From assembly GCA_029204225.1 (NCBI GenBank), contig CM055092.1, positions 18,250,886-18,314,885 of the forward strand: a DNA stretch of 64,000 nucleotides, in the 5' to 3' direction. The DNA is from Diphasiastrum complanatum. Lineage: Eukaryota; Streptophyta; Lycopodiopsida; Lycopodiales; Lycopodiaceae. Of this stretch, positions 45,805 through 56,509 are shown piece after piece. The position numbers and the translations under genes were made by a program. Each line of letters begins with the position of its first letter. The stretch's first letter is position 1. A model generated the notes under the pieces. It worked only from the letters and a program-made list of their open reading frames with translations. It made no database searches and had not been told where the DNA came from.

Positions 45805-46330
45805 TCAAGTAGCAGCAAGCCCTGGTGCATCAACAGCTAGAGGAGCATCTGATGTAGAGGAATCAACAAGTGCAGCAAGAGCACGAGCCTGATCCGCAAG
45901 TAATGGTGTATGATAAAAGAAATCAATAGGCTCCCATGTGGCCTCCTCAATAGGACGACCATCCCACTGGACCAAAAACTGAATCTGCCGGCGGCGTCGA
46001 CTATGGTATAGACGGACCTGTAATATAGCAGCAAGTAAAAATGGAAATAACTCTAGAGTAGTAGGAAACTCAGCATCACAAGGAGCGTCATCCTCAATAG
46101 CATCACGTAATAAACTGACATGGAATACATCACAGGCGCGTGTGGAAGCAGGAAGCTGTAAGTGATATGTAACTGGACTAAGAACCTCCACAATGCGATA
46201 AGGCCCATAATAACGTGGTGCAAGCTTCTCAGTAGAAGCATGGCTCTGGACAAAATGATGACGTGCAAACCGTAAGCGTAGATAAACCATATCTCCAAGC
46301 TGAAACTCAACATGGCGGCGGTGATGATCA
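45805..46330 (-). pseudogene. Chromovirus integrase C-terminus and chromodomain
   Basis: Starts after a TAG near 46348. HRRHVEFQLGDMVYLRLRFA then GPYRIVEVLSPVTYHLQLPA is the GPY/F-type integrase end, and ILQVRLYHSRRRRQIQFLVQ with WDGRPIEEATWEPIDFF is a chromodomain. In chromoviruses this domain steers integration towards particular chromatin. Two of the three aromatic cage positions expected from canonical chromodomains look substituted (Tyr and Trp remain in YHSRRR and QWDG). The frame closes with TGA after AAT near 45805. Confidence 0.9.
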
Positions 46331-46347
46331 ACTGAGGTCTGATAACG

Positions 46348-47310
46348 CTACTGAACATGCTGTAAATGAGAACTGGCCCGAGTAATAAGCTCTCGAGCAC
46401 CTGATAGAAAAGATGCAAGTGTAACACGTGTATCCTCAGGAGAAAGAGGAATGCAAGGTAAAAGAGGTGCATAGCCATGAGATAATAAAAATGGAGAGAC
46501 ACCTGTGCTGGTACTAACAGAGTTATTATAGCTATACTCTGCTAAACATAAATGATGATTCCAATCCTTCCCTGAAGGAGTAACAAAATGGCGTAAATAA
46601 TCCTCAAGGATCCTGTTAAGGATCTCAGACTGCCCATCAGAAGTAGAATGATAAGCGAAACCCATAAAAAGCTGAACATCCAAAATACGCATAAGCTCTG
46701 TCCAGAACATAGATGTAAACTTACTATCTCGATCAGAAAGGATAGTACGAGAAAATCCATGCAGGCGGAAAATCTCTGATAGGAACAAATGTGCACACTG
46801 CTCTGCTATGATAGTACTGCGAACTGGGATAAAATGTGCCTGTTTTGAGAACCTGTCAACTACCACCATACATGAATCGTGACCACGTTGGGTATGGGGA
46901 AGGCCAAGGATAAAGTCCATAGATATATCAGTCCACTGGCGATGAGGAATAGGCCAACTCTGGAGCAAACCAGCAGATTTAGAACGGGAGTACTTATTAC
47001 GAAGACAGAAAGGGCAGGCACGAATAAGTACAACAAGCTCAGATCGAAGAGAGGGCCAATAGAAATGGTCTTTGAGACGAGCATAAGACTTCTGAAAACC
47101 AAAGTGACCCCCAACAGGAGAGGAATGAGCATCCGACAACAATTGGGAACGGATATCCAAACAACTAGGGATACAAAGAAAATCATAATGATAAAGACGA
47201 TTGTCAATAGTGGAGTAAACCTTATGAGGATTGGATGAAACAGGTGGGGCAGAACTATAAACATCACAAAAATCAGAACATGTAAGATATGCTGCAGGTA
47301 GGGCATCAAA
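46348..47310 (-). pseudogene. Chromovirus integrase
   Basis: The zinc-binding HHCC module is visible (DAHSSPVGGHFGFQKSYARL, then CPFC). Catalytic residues of the DDE core are all present: Asp in WTDISMDFILGLP, Asp in ILSDRDSKFTS and Glu in DGQSEILNRILEDYLR. So this part looks the least damaged. It joins viral DNA ends to the host. A TGA precedes it (after STIPP) and a TAG follows it (after LQHVQ). Confidence 0.92.
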
Positions 47311-47700
47311 TCATGGAGGAATAGTAGAAACGAGTGTATTTAACAAAGCTGGAAGACGAGATAATGCATCAGCAACAGTGTTAACACAACCAGGATGATA
47401 CAATATGGAGAAATGAAAAGACTGTAAAAACTGCAACCAACTAAATTGACGATCACTAAGGTCACGTTGAGAAAACAGATAACGTAAAGACTGGTGATCA
47501 GTAATAATGTCAAATGGGACTCGATACAAATAATGACGCCACTTCTTAAGTGCATAGATAATAGCAAGAAGCTCTTTCTCATGCACAGAATAATGTTGCT
47601 CATAAGAGCGAAGACGACGCGAATACATCGTGACTGGCGAAGTAAAGCACCCAAACCAACACTACTAGCATCAGTCTCAACAAGAAACTTCTGATCAAAC
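47311..47700 (-). pseudogene. Chromovirus RNase H
   Basis: DQKFLVETDASSVGLGALLR carries the first catalytic Asp; then YSRRLRSYEQHYSVHEKELL and IIYALKKWRHYLYRVPFDII with TDHQSLRYLF follow the plant gypsy pattern. A one-base frameshift lies near 47635. It degrades the RNA strand after copying. Confidence 0.88.
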
Positions 47701-48800
47701 TATGGTAAACACATAACGGCAGCATCAACAACAGCACGACGAAGAGTATCAAACGTTGTCTGACAATCAGGAGTCCACAAAAAAGTACTAGACTTCTTCA
47801 AAAGTGCATGAAGAGGAGCTGCGATAGTGGCAAAATGAGGAACTGGACGACGAAGGTGAGTGGCTAACCCAAGAAACATACGAACATGATGAATATCAGT
47901 AGGTATAGGCCAATCCTGGATGGCCTGAACCTTATGAGGGTCCAGACGAATGTGACCATTACAAATAAGAAAACCAAGAAACTCGATCTCATAAACAACA
48001 AAAGAACATTTAGACAACTTAGCAAATAACTAGTGGTGTACAAATAACTGAAAAACCGAGGAAAGATGGGCAACATGCTCAGCAATAGACTGACTAAAAA
48101 TAAGAATATCTTCAAAATAAACCAAGACACAATGACCAAGAAGCGGACGTAAGACGTTATTCATCACATTCTGGAATGTAGGAGGGCCATTAGTAACACC
48201 AAAAGGAAGCACACGAAATTCATATAAACCAAGATGAGTATGGAAAGCAGTCTTATGTTCGTCAAAAGGGTGCATCCTGATTTGGTACTATCCAGAACGA
48301 AGGTCTATCTTGGAAAAGATTTTAGAGGTACCGAGCTGGTCAAAGAGGTCATCCATGTGTGGAATAGGGTATTGATTACGAATAGTCAACTTATTTAAAG
48401 CACGGTAATCAATACAAAAGCATTTGGTACCATCTTTCTTATTAATAAGGAGAACAGAAGCACCAAAAGGGCTGTGACTAGGAACAATGAGACCCTGATC
48501 TAACAAGGCAGTATTATGGAGCTCAAGCTCATCACGCTCAGATCGAGACATACGATAAGGGGGACGGGAGGGAGGAGCAGAACTAGGACACAAATCAATA
48601 TGATGGTTCACGTCACGTAATGGTGGTAGCGTCGTAGATTCTGAAAAGGCAAAAGCATACTGATGTAATAAGTCAGAAATCACCTGAGAAACAACTGTTG
48701 GTGTAGAAACTGGAGGAACTGGTACTGCCCGCTGAATACATAATAAGGCAGCACAATGAGCCTTCGGCAGGCTACGAATAAACTGCTTCCCAGTATTCAA
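47701..48800 (-). pseudogene. Chromovirus reverse transcriptase
   Basis: Three open pieces separated by TAG stops at about 48285 and 48028. Motifs: [20 protein letters not shown] with [35 protein letters not shown], the active site VLVYFEDILIFS, then FLGFLICNGHIRLDPHKVQA. The normal second block [YF]xDD reads YFED, a Glu in place of the first Asp. Each stop fits a single change of an expected Tyr or Gln codon. Confidence 0.92.
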
Positions 48801-49270
48801 CTGGAAGTCTCCCTAAGAATCAATGCCCACAAGTGAGTGTGTAACTGCATCATGTACAAATGTCAATGTCTGTTGTGTCAAGTCCAGTGTAACGGCTCCA
48901 AGAGATGCAAACCAATCAGCACCAAGGATAAGATCATAACGCTCCATAGGGATAATGTAAAGATCTGCCTGTCCAGAGAAATCTCCAATGCGGTATGGTA
49001 AACGCTGAAACATCTGAGAACTAGGATAAGAATGAGAACTGGCAACCTCAACTGTGAGAGGCTGGGAAGTAGGAACAGGTGAAGCACGGATCCAACTAGT
49101 GATATAATTGCTAATAAAAGAATGAGTGCTAGCAGTATCAACTAAAGCAATATACTCTCGACTGTAATACGCACACGTAACCGAATGGAGCGAGGACCAG
49201 GACGCCCTATCCAAGTAGCATAGGCAAGCTGAGCATGGCAAGTAGCAGGAAGTAAATCAGGGGAAAGCTC
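48801..49270 (-). pseudogene. Chromovirus aspartic protease
   Basis: YIALVDTASTHSFISNYI stands where retroviral-type proteases have D-[ST]-G-A; here the Gly is Ala, so activity is doubtful. MERYDLILGADWFASLGAVT is the conserved C-terminal ILG-DW block. A TAG at about 48813 divides it from reverse transcriptase. Confidence 0.88.
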
Positions 49271-49299
49271 AGAGGATAAGTCAGGCTCATCAAAAATAT

Positions 49300-50482
49300 G
49301 AATGTAGATATCGGAATCATCTGGAGTAGTGCCCTCATGGTAAAAAAACAGCAGTGGTAGTAGGGAGAGGCTGGCAGCAATCACGGGCAAGATGGTCAGG
49401 ACTCTTACAACGAAAGCAAAGACGCTTTCGTTGAAGATCAGTGAACTCTGCAGACGTGTAACATTGGACAAAAGCAGGTCGAGGAGTCAGAGGACGAGGA
49501 GGCGAAGGGTCAATGGAAAGAGCTGGAACAGAAGCGGCTGGTGTAGGGGTTAACGTAGCGGGAAAAGATGAAGCAGAAGGACGGGGTCGGGAGAAGCGGG
49601 AAGGGTGTCAGAGTACTTATGTTGTAAAGTACTGGCAAGAGACATCGCCTCAACAAGTGTGGTAGGACGGAAGGAAGAAACATCATAACGTAAAGCACCA
49701 CGAAGCCCAGCAATGTAACGAGAAATAAGCTCAGTGGGCTGTAGATCTGTGAAAAGATAAGAAAGCTCCATAAACTGATTTGTATAAGGAGCAAGATCAC
49801 TGGTCTGAGTGAGACTACGGAATGTATCATGTTGGCGGTCAAGCCACTGAGGATCAATCATAGCATGGCGGAGGTCACGGCGAAAAGTATGCCATACATG
49901 GAGCCCTTCCCGATCAGGATCAACTCTATAAACTCGCCACCATGTGGCGGCACATCCATATAAATGTAAAGCAGCCAACTGGATCTTCTGAGGATCAGTC
50001 TTGGGGTAAATCTAAAAATATGTGTCAAGCTTAGCAAATCAATTATCTGATAAGTTCCCGTCGGAGGAACCGGAATAGGTAGCAAGCTATACCCTATCAC
50101 GAAAGTCTCGAGCAAAGTGTGGCTCAGGAAGGGGGGGACGAGGAAAGAAACCATGAGGTGGGTTAGATGGAATGAACGCTCCACCACCAGGCTGACTAGC
50201 AGAAGAAGATGGAAATCCAAATGGAGGGGGAGTCCCAAATGTAGGAAAAACAGGAGCTTTACCAGGACCATGAGGCTGTAAAGAATCAATCTGTGACTGC
50301 ATAGTAGCAAAGCCGGTCATAACTGAATCGAAGCGAAGAACGAGGCCAGAAAGGGTCTCATCCATGCGACGAAACTGATCGGATAAGGTTTCTTGAGTAG
50401 TCTCACTCAGGGTAGGTGAATGTGCCATAATGATAGTGGAAGGAATAGACGAAAACTTGAGGGAGCGGACTCTTGTCGTCAC
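49300..50482 (-). pseudogene. Chromovirus gag
   Basis: The N-terminal piece (MAHSPTLSETTQETLSDQFR from 50428) has a Pro/Gly-rich tail; the core (YGCAATWWRVYRVDPDREGL, LTQTSDLAPYTNQFMELSYL, YIAGLRGALRYDV) is typical of chromovirus gag; a zinc knuckle CFRCKSPDHLARDC lies near 49385-49425. Three stops (TAG, TGA, TAG) fall between 50090 and 49995, and a frameshift lies near 49600. Confidence 0.9.
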
Positions 50483-51095
50483 CCCAAATTAGCCTATTAC
50501 AACCAATATTATCACAACTGAAAAAAACAGACAGCAATGAACAATGGAGAAGCTGTAAAAATGCGCTGGACAGCCAGGGATACAATGTGAATTTGAAAGA
50601 GTAAACAGAGTCAGAATTCCTAAAAATGTGGTGGAGAATGAGCGCACAACAGCCTTTTGATAAGCTGTAAAAGATGGCTAGAATTGGAGAAAAAAAAAGA
50701 CAAAAGTGACAAGTTGGGAGTGCTGAGGCAGCGATTTTCAGGTTGAAGAATTTTAGCTGTTTGGAATAGCAAATGATGTCGGAATTGGGTAGTTTTTGGA
50801 TGAGGATGGGCGCTGGACAGTCAGGGAACTAACTATAGAAGATGGCTGCAAACTAGAAAAATATCAGACGAAAGTGATAGGTCGGAAGGCAGAGACAACG
50901 ATGGAAAGGAAGAGGAGGAGCGCTCGGCAGCAAAGGAAAGAGGGGACAAAACAGTGGGAGCGCTGGGCAGGAAGGAGTGGAAGGAGCAGCGATGGAACAG
51001 GGCTGTCAAAATGGTAATGGAGCTATAGGAACAGCGATGGAGGAGCAAGGCAAGGCAGCAAAGAAAAAAAAATTCCAGATTGTGCTCAGAAAAGT

Positions 51096-51107
51096 GCTCT
51101 GATACCA
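51096..51107 (-). other. Chromovirus primer-binding site
   Basis: TGGTATCAGAGC on the minus strand, abutting the LTR end CGTAACT without a gap. It pairs with initiator tRNA-Met. Confidence 0.92.
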
Positions 51108-51525
51108 AGTTACGAATAGAGCCTCAGCTGATCTAGAATTAAGCTATGAAAGCATCACATAAGGAAGACTTAACCCTAGAAAGCAGGAAAGAGAGAGATT
51201 AAGGAGGCTAAAGAGAGAGATCAATATCATCAGCTGAATGACAAATGACACAGTTTCCCTACTTATAGCCAAGAGGAAGCCCTAAAAGGAAGCTTCCAGT
51301 GGCTAGGGCCCAACTGGGAGGGATAATAGTTCGCCCTCCAAGAAGGCCCCCACTCTCTAGTAATATGTCCAAATGGCCTAATAATGAATAATAAGGCCAA
51401 AGGCCAACCATATAGTCTGAATGTCACTAATGAATAAAAAAGGGCCCAAGGCTTGCTTATGCATAAAGCGAAGTAACTTCAAATGTAAATGGACGCGGCG
51501 AATGTAATGAGCCGAGTCCATAACT
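51108..51525 (-). repeat. Chromovirus 5' LTR
   Basis: 418 bases, same length and same AG...CT ends as the 3' LTR. Confidence 0.95.
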
Positions 51526-51530
51526 AAATG

Positions 51531-51960
51531 GTCCTATGGGTTCATGTTGAGCCCAAAAATCTATGGACACTTTCTTTCCAAAGTTTTGACCGTTTTTTAG
51601 TGAATCCGGCCAATTTCTGGCTTGATGGGTCTAGAATCCCATGACTGCATTTAGGATTTTTGGTTGGGATGCACGTTTTATTGTTGATGAACCATTTGGA
51701 GCCTGGTTTAGTCCAGTAGGTCCACATGACAAATAGACTTCCTGCAAAATGAACGTGGTCCAGTGACACTGGACCAATTCTCGAGAATGTTGGAAAGTAG
51801 TCCATTTAGTGGCAATCCCCCCAACAGAAAAGGCGTTTATGGACAAACAGTGTCGCAATCGAGCCCACTAAGATGTGGGCACCTCCCGTCCAACGTTCTT
51901 ACCGTTTTTTACTGAATCCGTTGATGACCTTTTTTGATTAACTAATATGATGCAATCACT
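51531..51960. repeat. Host repeat split by the chromovirus, right part
   Basis: Continues the tandem repeat described at 44760. A further unit start (GAGCCCACTAAGATGTGGGC then CACCTCCCGTCC and ACCGTTTTTTACTGAATCCG) is seen at 51862. Confidence 0.7.
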
Positions 51961-52578
51961 TGTAGATATTCCTTGCAAAAGATTGGATACACATAACTTA
52001 TGTTAACACCTTTGATGCATACCTCGTTTCAGCATGAACTATACTTTGTAGTAATTAGTTTTGCTGCTAAGACTTTCTCTTTATTGAAGATTTAGGATGT
52101 ATTATGCCTTCAAAATTAGCAAGACATTGTTTGAAGGCTTGAAAACAAGGGCACTTGAACTATGTAACTGCTGGGAGGCTTACTTATTTATCATCCCTTT
52201 GCTACTCCTTTTACAAACACAATGAACTCACACTTTTTGCTGAAGGCATTTCATTACTTTAGAGTCTTATTTAGCAAATAGCAGGTGGTGCTTCTTTGAA
52301 GCCCATCAAAATCATAAACTTGTGGAAGGTAATAGCTGGAAATTAGGGTTTCCATCATACCATGACAAATCAAACTAAACATGGTCACAAAGACAACAAA
52401 TCACTAAATATACATACCTGAAAGATAAAATTGAAAATTTGTGCAAAGTAGGATCATTGGACAATCAAATCAACTTACGTGGAAATGAGGACCTCTAGAA
52501 GAGAGTTAAGGACATAGAAAAACCGACCTACGTGCTCCTCCCACTTGAGTGTAGATTTCGGATCACTCTATTTTTGGA
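51961..52578. other. No gene seen
   Basis: AT-rich DNA without a recognised motif. Confidence 0.4.
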
Positions 52579-52975
52579 GCATGACCAAAATAGGTTAGAA
52601 TGTATTGTGCATTATGGACAGTACATTTTGGAGCATAGTGGTCCAGAACATGTAAAAAAAAATTCAAAATGGCCTAGAATTGGAAATTTGGAACATGACT
52701 AAAATAGGTCAGAATGTATTGTGCAGTCTAGACAGTACCCTCTAGAGCATAGTGGTCCAGAACGTGTCAAAAAAATTTCAAAATTTCCTAAAATTGGAAA
52801 CAGAGAAAATCTAGCATGCGTGCCCTATCCCACTTCAATATAGATTTGGGAACACTTTGTTATTGGAGCATGACCAAAATGGGTCGGAATGTATTGTGCA
52901 TTCTGGACAATACATTCTAGAGCATAGTGGTCCAGAACGTGTCAAAAAAAATTCAAAATGCCCTAAAATTCAATT
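52579..52975. repeat. Three degenerate direct repeats
   Basis: Units at about 52579-52685, 52692-52800 and 52866-52975 share GAGCATGACCAAAAT, GAATGTATTGTGCA, GAGCATAGTGGTCCAGAAC and a following AAAAAATTCAAAAT. Between units 2 and 3 a linker of about 65 bases resembles DNA before unit 1. Confidence 0.85.
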
Positions 52976-54225
52976 AAAGTTAGTACATGCTAAAAAAGGA
53001 TGATCCAATTTGTGTGAGCACTATGGATGGAGGATGTATTTTTGGAGGATGGAGGGCTTTGTCGAAATGAGTAGAGAGAAGAGTTATCTAATAAATGTAC
53101 TTGTGACATCTTGAACATGAGACTTTGATTCAAGGTAGTGGTTTCACCTCCGAAGTATTTAGGATCTTCATCTTTGCTCTAGCATGGGTTACAAAGCTCT
53201 TACTGTATATATTTCCATTCACCTCACATTTGTTGAAAGCATCTACAAAAGTTTACTTCTGACTGTCGCACAATTGAAGCTGCACTGCGTAGCTGTTAGG
53301 CATGTTGTGACTATTAAGACTTGTTACCGACTTCATGAGCTATACATTGATCAGTAACTATAGAAGTTTTAATGCAGCATAGATTATATACTTGAAAATT
53401 TAGCAAATGTTGTGGAGTTGCACACATATACAATTTGAATCGTGATACCTGCTATAAACTTCCGGCACATACATCTATCACGGTGCTAAGGGTTGAGGGT
53501 AATATTATATCTTGTAGCAAGTTGATCTACTTTTTGTAGTCTTTGAACAAATTCTTATATCATGTTGCTCTGCAGTCATGAACCTATACGTTTGACGGTG
53601 CCAACAGTCAGGTTTTTTGTTAACGATGACATCATTCATCTACTTTGCTATTTCGTACAATATTGTCCTCCAAGCTAACACCAATGGTACATAGCAAGCT
53701 ACGTTTTAGTTGCAATAGTCGGGTTTTTGACAATTTGCGAGTAAATTCGTTGTGAGTTTTGTGAGTTTTATTTACAAATGATTTCCAAAATTTCATGGCA
53801 CATGGTATGCTATCAGATATATAGGCTTTATATATACTCATTTTATATTAGATAAAAACTAACTTTGATTATACCAATGCATTATACATAGAAAATGGAG
53901 CACTTTTGCTTTTTGGACCATCTCAATCCCAGCAATAATAAGAAAGTTATGACATTTCAACATTTTTAAGACTAGAAAACGATTGAGGATAGGTCATAGG
54001 TTGATCAAGATTTCACTATTCTATGTATTGATTTTCTAGTTACAAGTGCTAGAAGAGATTTGAGAGGTTCCATATTTTTGTGATTTCTTCTTGAGTTCAT
54101 TTGTTGACATTCAAAAGAGGGGTTTGTGCATTGGAACAGGTTGAAAGAAGAAGATCAGGTCACTTCAACACTGTCTGCCAGAACTTGATAGTGAACTTGG
54201 AATCGCGGTTAGTAACAATATCTTT
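52976..54225. other. No gene seen
   Basis: No conserved coding or RNA feature. The last 200 bases probably form the leader of the following copia gag relic. Confidence 0.4.
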
Positions 54226-54900
54226 ATGTTGGAGAGCAATGATAGGCTTACCTCAATCAACTATTCTACTTGGAAGGTGATGATGGAGTCCTTATTGAAG
54301 ATGAATGAGTTGATGGAGATTGTTGCATGTGTGGAGGAGAGGCCTCAAGATCAAGTGAGGTATGACAAGAGAGCAAAGATAGCTCTACACATGATTAACG
54401 TGAATGTTACCAATGAACTTCTCAAGGAGATTGGTAAGTGCACATCATCTTTGGAGGCTTGGGAAGCTTTGAAGAAGCTTTATGAATCCAAGTATACATC
54501 AAGAGTGCTTACTCTTAGGAGTCAAATCTTTCAAAGTTTGTAAAAGAAGGAAGACAATACTGATGCTTTTGTTTTGAGGGTTAAAGCATTCAATGATGAG
54601 TTAGCATGTATCGATGAAGGCATTAAGGCTGTAGAACTTGTTCAAGGTATACTTAATGGCTTGTTGGATGACCATGATAACCTTGTCGAAAGTTTTGTTA
54701 TTCAAAAGACTTTGTCAAGTATTGTGGATCTACAAGAGATCTTGGTGAATGAGGAGTATAGGCTTCAATCAAGAGGAGGTGGATCACATCTCAATATGAA
54801 GATCAAGCTATGTTCATCAAATGCAAGTTCAAGGGAAAAGGCAAAGACAAGTGTTCTAAAGGGCAAGATCAAGGTGAGACTTCTTCTTTTGGAAGAAAGT
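54226..54900 (+). pseudogene. Ty1/copia gag relic
   Basis: Two pieces separated by a TAA at 54541: LTSINYSTWKVMMESLLKMN with SLEAWEALKKLYESKYTSRV (54226-54543), then MRVKAFNDELACIDEGIKAV and LDDHDNLVESFVIQKTLSSI (54574-54800). These match the UBN2-type gag of copia elements. The start codon used could be 54226 or an earlier non-AUG position. After a basic Lys/Ser/Gly tail the sequence passes into an unrelated repeat at 54905, before any zinc knuckle. Confidence 0.85.
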
Positions 54901-54904
54901 TATA

Positions 54905-55345
54905 TAAGTCTTACTTTTCCATCACTTGTGATGACCAGACACTCAGGCTTCGATACGTGTTTGCAAAAAATGTTGTATGATCTCTCAGTATGTGCTGCAC
55001 ATGTCAAAATCATAATGTTAGTCTTATGCTTGAATCAAAAGATATAGGAAAAATTAAAAGTGGCTTGAAGCATTTATACTAACATTCAATATCTAAAAAT
55101 CTATCTTTTCTTAAAATTTTAATGATGCTGCCAAGCTTCCTCCATACATCAACTTTTAGTAGTTTTGCCACTCACCTCAAAGTCTTAAGTGGCAGCAACG
55201 ATATCTTTTCAGACTGAGTGTTGAATATTTGTAGCCTTACCAGTGTGGTTTGACAGGAGTCGACGTGCTTTTGCTCCTCCTATGCTTGGCTTAATAGGCA
55301 TATTTTCTGATTTTCCTGAAAGTTCTTCATCTTTCTGTATTTTGA
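54905..55345. repeat. Duplicated segment, copy 2
   Basis: Counterpart of 35243-35670. It interrupts the copia gag relic here, while the other copy is followed by copia reverse transcriptase. Confidence 0.8.
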
Positions 55346-55865
55346 CATGTCCCAAAATGAAGTCCCGCTTTCGATAGAACATCTTCTAATAGAAATATAG
55401 CTTCCCTCGCTGATGATGTTGGCTTGCTATTCCAAGCAAAAATTATATGAAGATAAACAAGCTTCTCTATTATCCTAACTTCTGCATGAAGAGTGCAAAC
55501 GTGCACATTTTTCAAGAGAATAGGCAATATAGGCTTCCAGTTTGAATCTGTAGTTTCTCTAGTAATTCATGTACTCCTATGGCATCTTTTTCCATTTTCA
55601 TGCAGTGCAAACAAGGATGTTTAGATGTAGCACAGTGAGAGACATTATACATGCATTTCAATGTTTTCAAATCTCCTGCTAAATTCCATTCAACATGGAA
55701 ATCTCCAACTCTTGGAACATTGAGTAATCCTCCATCGATATGGTCCTTGATGATCCTAGGGTAAGATGACCTAGAGAATATCCATGATAATATATCATGA
55801 TCCTCCTTCAAAACTTGTCCAAAGAATAAATCAATCTCAGTTAAATAAAATCCATTCCTATCCAT
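55327..55865 (-). pseudogene. Unclassified transposase-like protein fragment
   Basis: 55865-55512 encodes MDRNGFYLTEIDLFFGQVLK, a central VGDFHVEWNLAGDLKTLKCM and YNVSHCATSKHPCLHCMKME, whose H...C-X2-C arrangement after a GDLK block resembles zinc-bearing insertions in several DDE transposases. 55527-55327 continues in another frame with VHVCTLHAEVRIIEKLVYLH and AREAIFLLEDVLSKAGLHF. Reading on leads into the segment shared with 35348-35650. I cannot name the superfamily. Confidence 0.5.
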
Positions 55866-56509
55866 TGAATCTAATGTAATAAGAAGGGGTGTTGATGGAT
55901 TTCTTAGAAAATAAGCCTGTTTGTATTCAATACCGCACCAATTTTTGAGTCATAAATTGCTTCGAGAAGCCAAAGGTAGGGTGACCTCAGTGGGGTAGGT
56001 AGCTGCAAGAACAAGCTTAGGGAAAGCCTGAGTAAAGCTCAAAAAATCTTTTTCTTTTTCATGAGCTAGGGTTTACAATTATAAAATGAAGGAGCTTTGG
56101 TCGTAAATTTTTTTTTCTAGAGTTGTAATAATCTGCAGGCGTGCATTTTGATGGGACATCTGTAGGCCAAATAGATCATAGAAATCCATTTGAATAGCCA
56201 TGAAAATACCCTAGCTATGGTGGTTGGGAGAGGAGAGTTGAGAGAGGGAGCTCACGGTTGATGAGCTCGCATGATGAACCTTGGGAGATACACTTCAACA
56301 GCCAATTCTAGGTAAGTCGAGACATGTGAACTTATGGGTATTCGATTTTCACACAACCATTTCATGACTCCTTGTCCATAATAAGTTAATCTAAATGGAA
56401 TCCTAGTCTACTTTCCAAATGTAACCTCTGATTGGATGCTTATTGGGCTAGAGTTGAATTTTTGATGATATCAATTTGGAAAAGTGCACCCTCCTACTTG
56501 ATTTTCTGT
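55866..56509. other. No gene seen
   Basis: No conserved motif on either strand. Confidence 0.4.

Larger units (their letters stand above)
45341..51525 (-). mobile_element. Complete Ty3/gypsy chromovirus, inactive
   Basis: 6185 bases bounded by two 418-bp LTRs and a 5-bp target duplication AAATG (45336-45340 and 51526-51530). Order on the minus strand: LTR, tRNA-Met primer site, gag, protease, reverse transcriptase, RNase H, integrase, chromodomain, polypurine tract, LTR. The two LTRs differ at about 13 positions by hand count (about 3%), so insertion is not recent. Gag and pol carry at least seven stop codons, most explained by CAG to TAG or similar changes, and the polymerase active site is altered. 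It could be moved only by enzymes from another copy. Confidence 0.95.

Noticed and set aside
46053-46502. Leucine-rich open frames overlapping the chromovirus genes (also 46860-47309, 47864-48139, 49858-50310)
   Set aside because: They are out-of-frame shadows of integrase, reverse transcriptase and gag.
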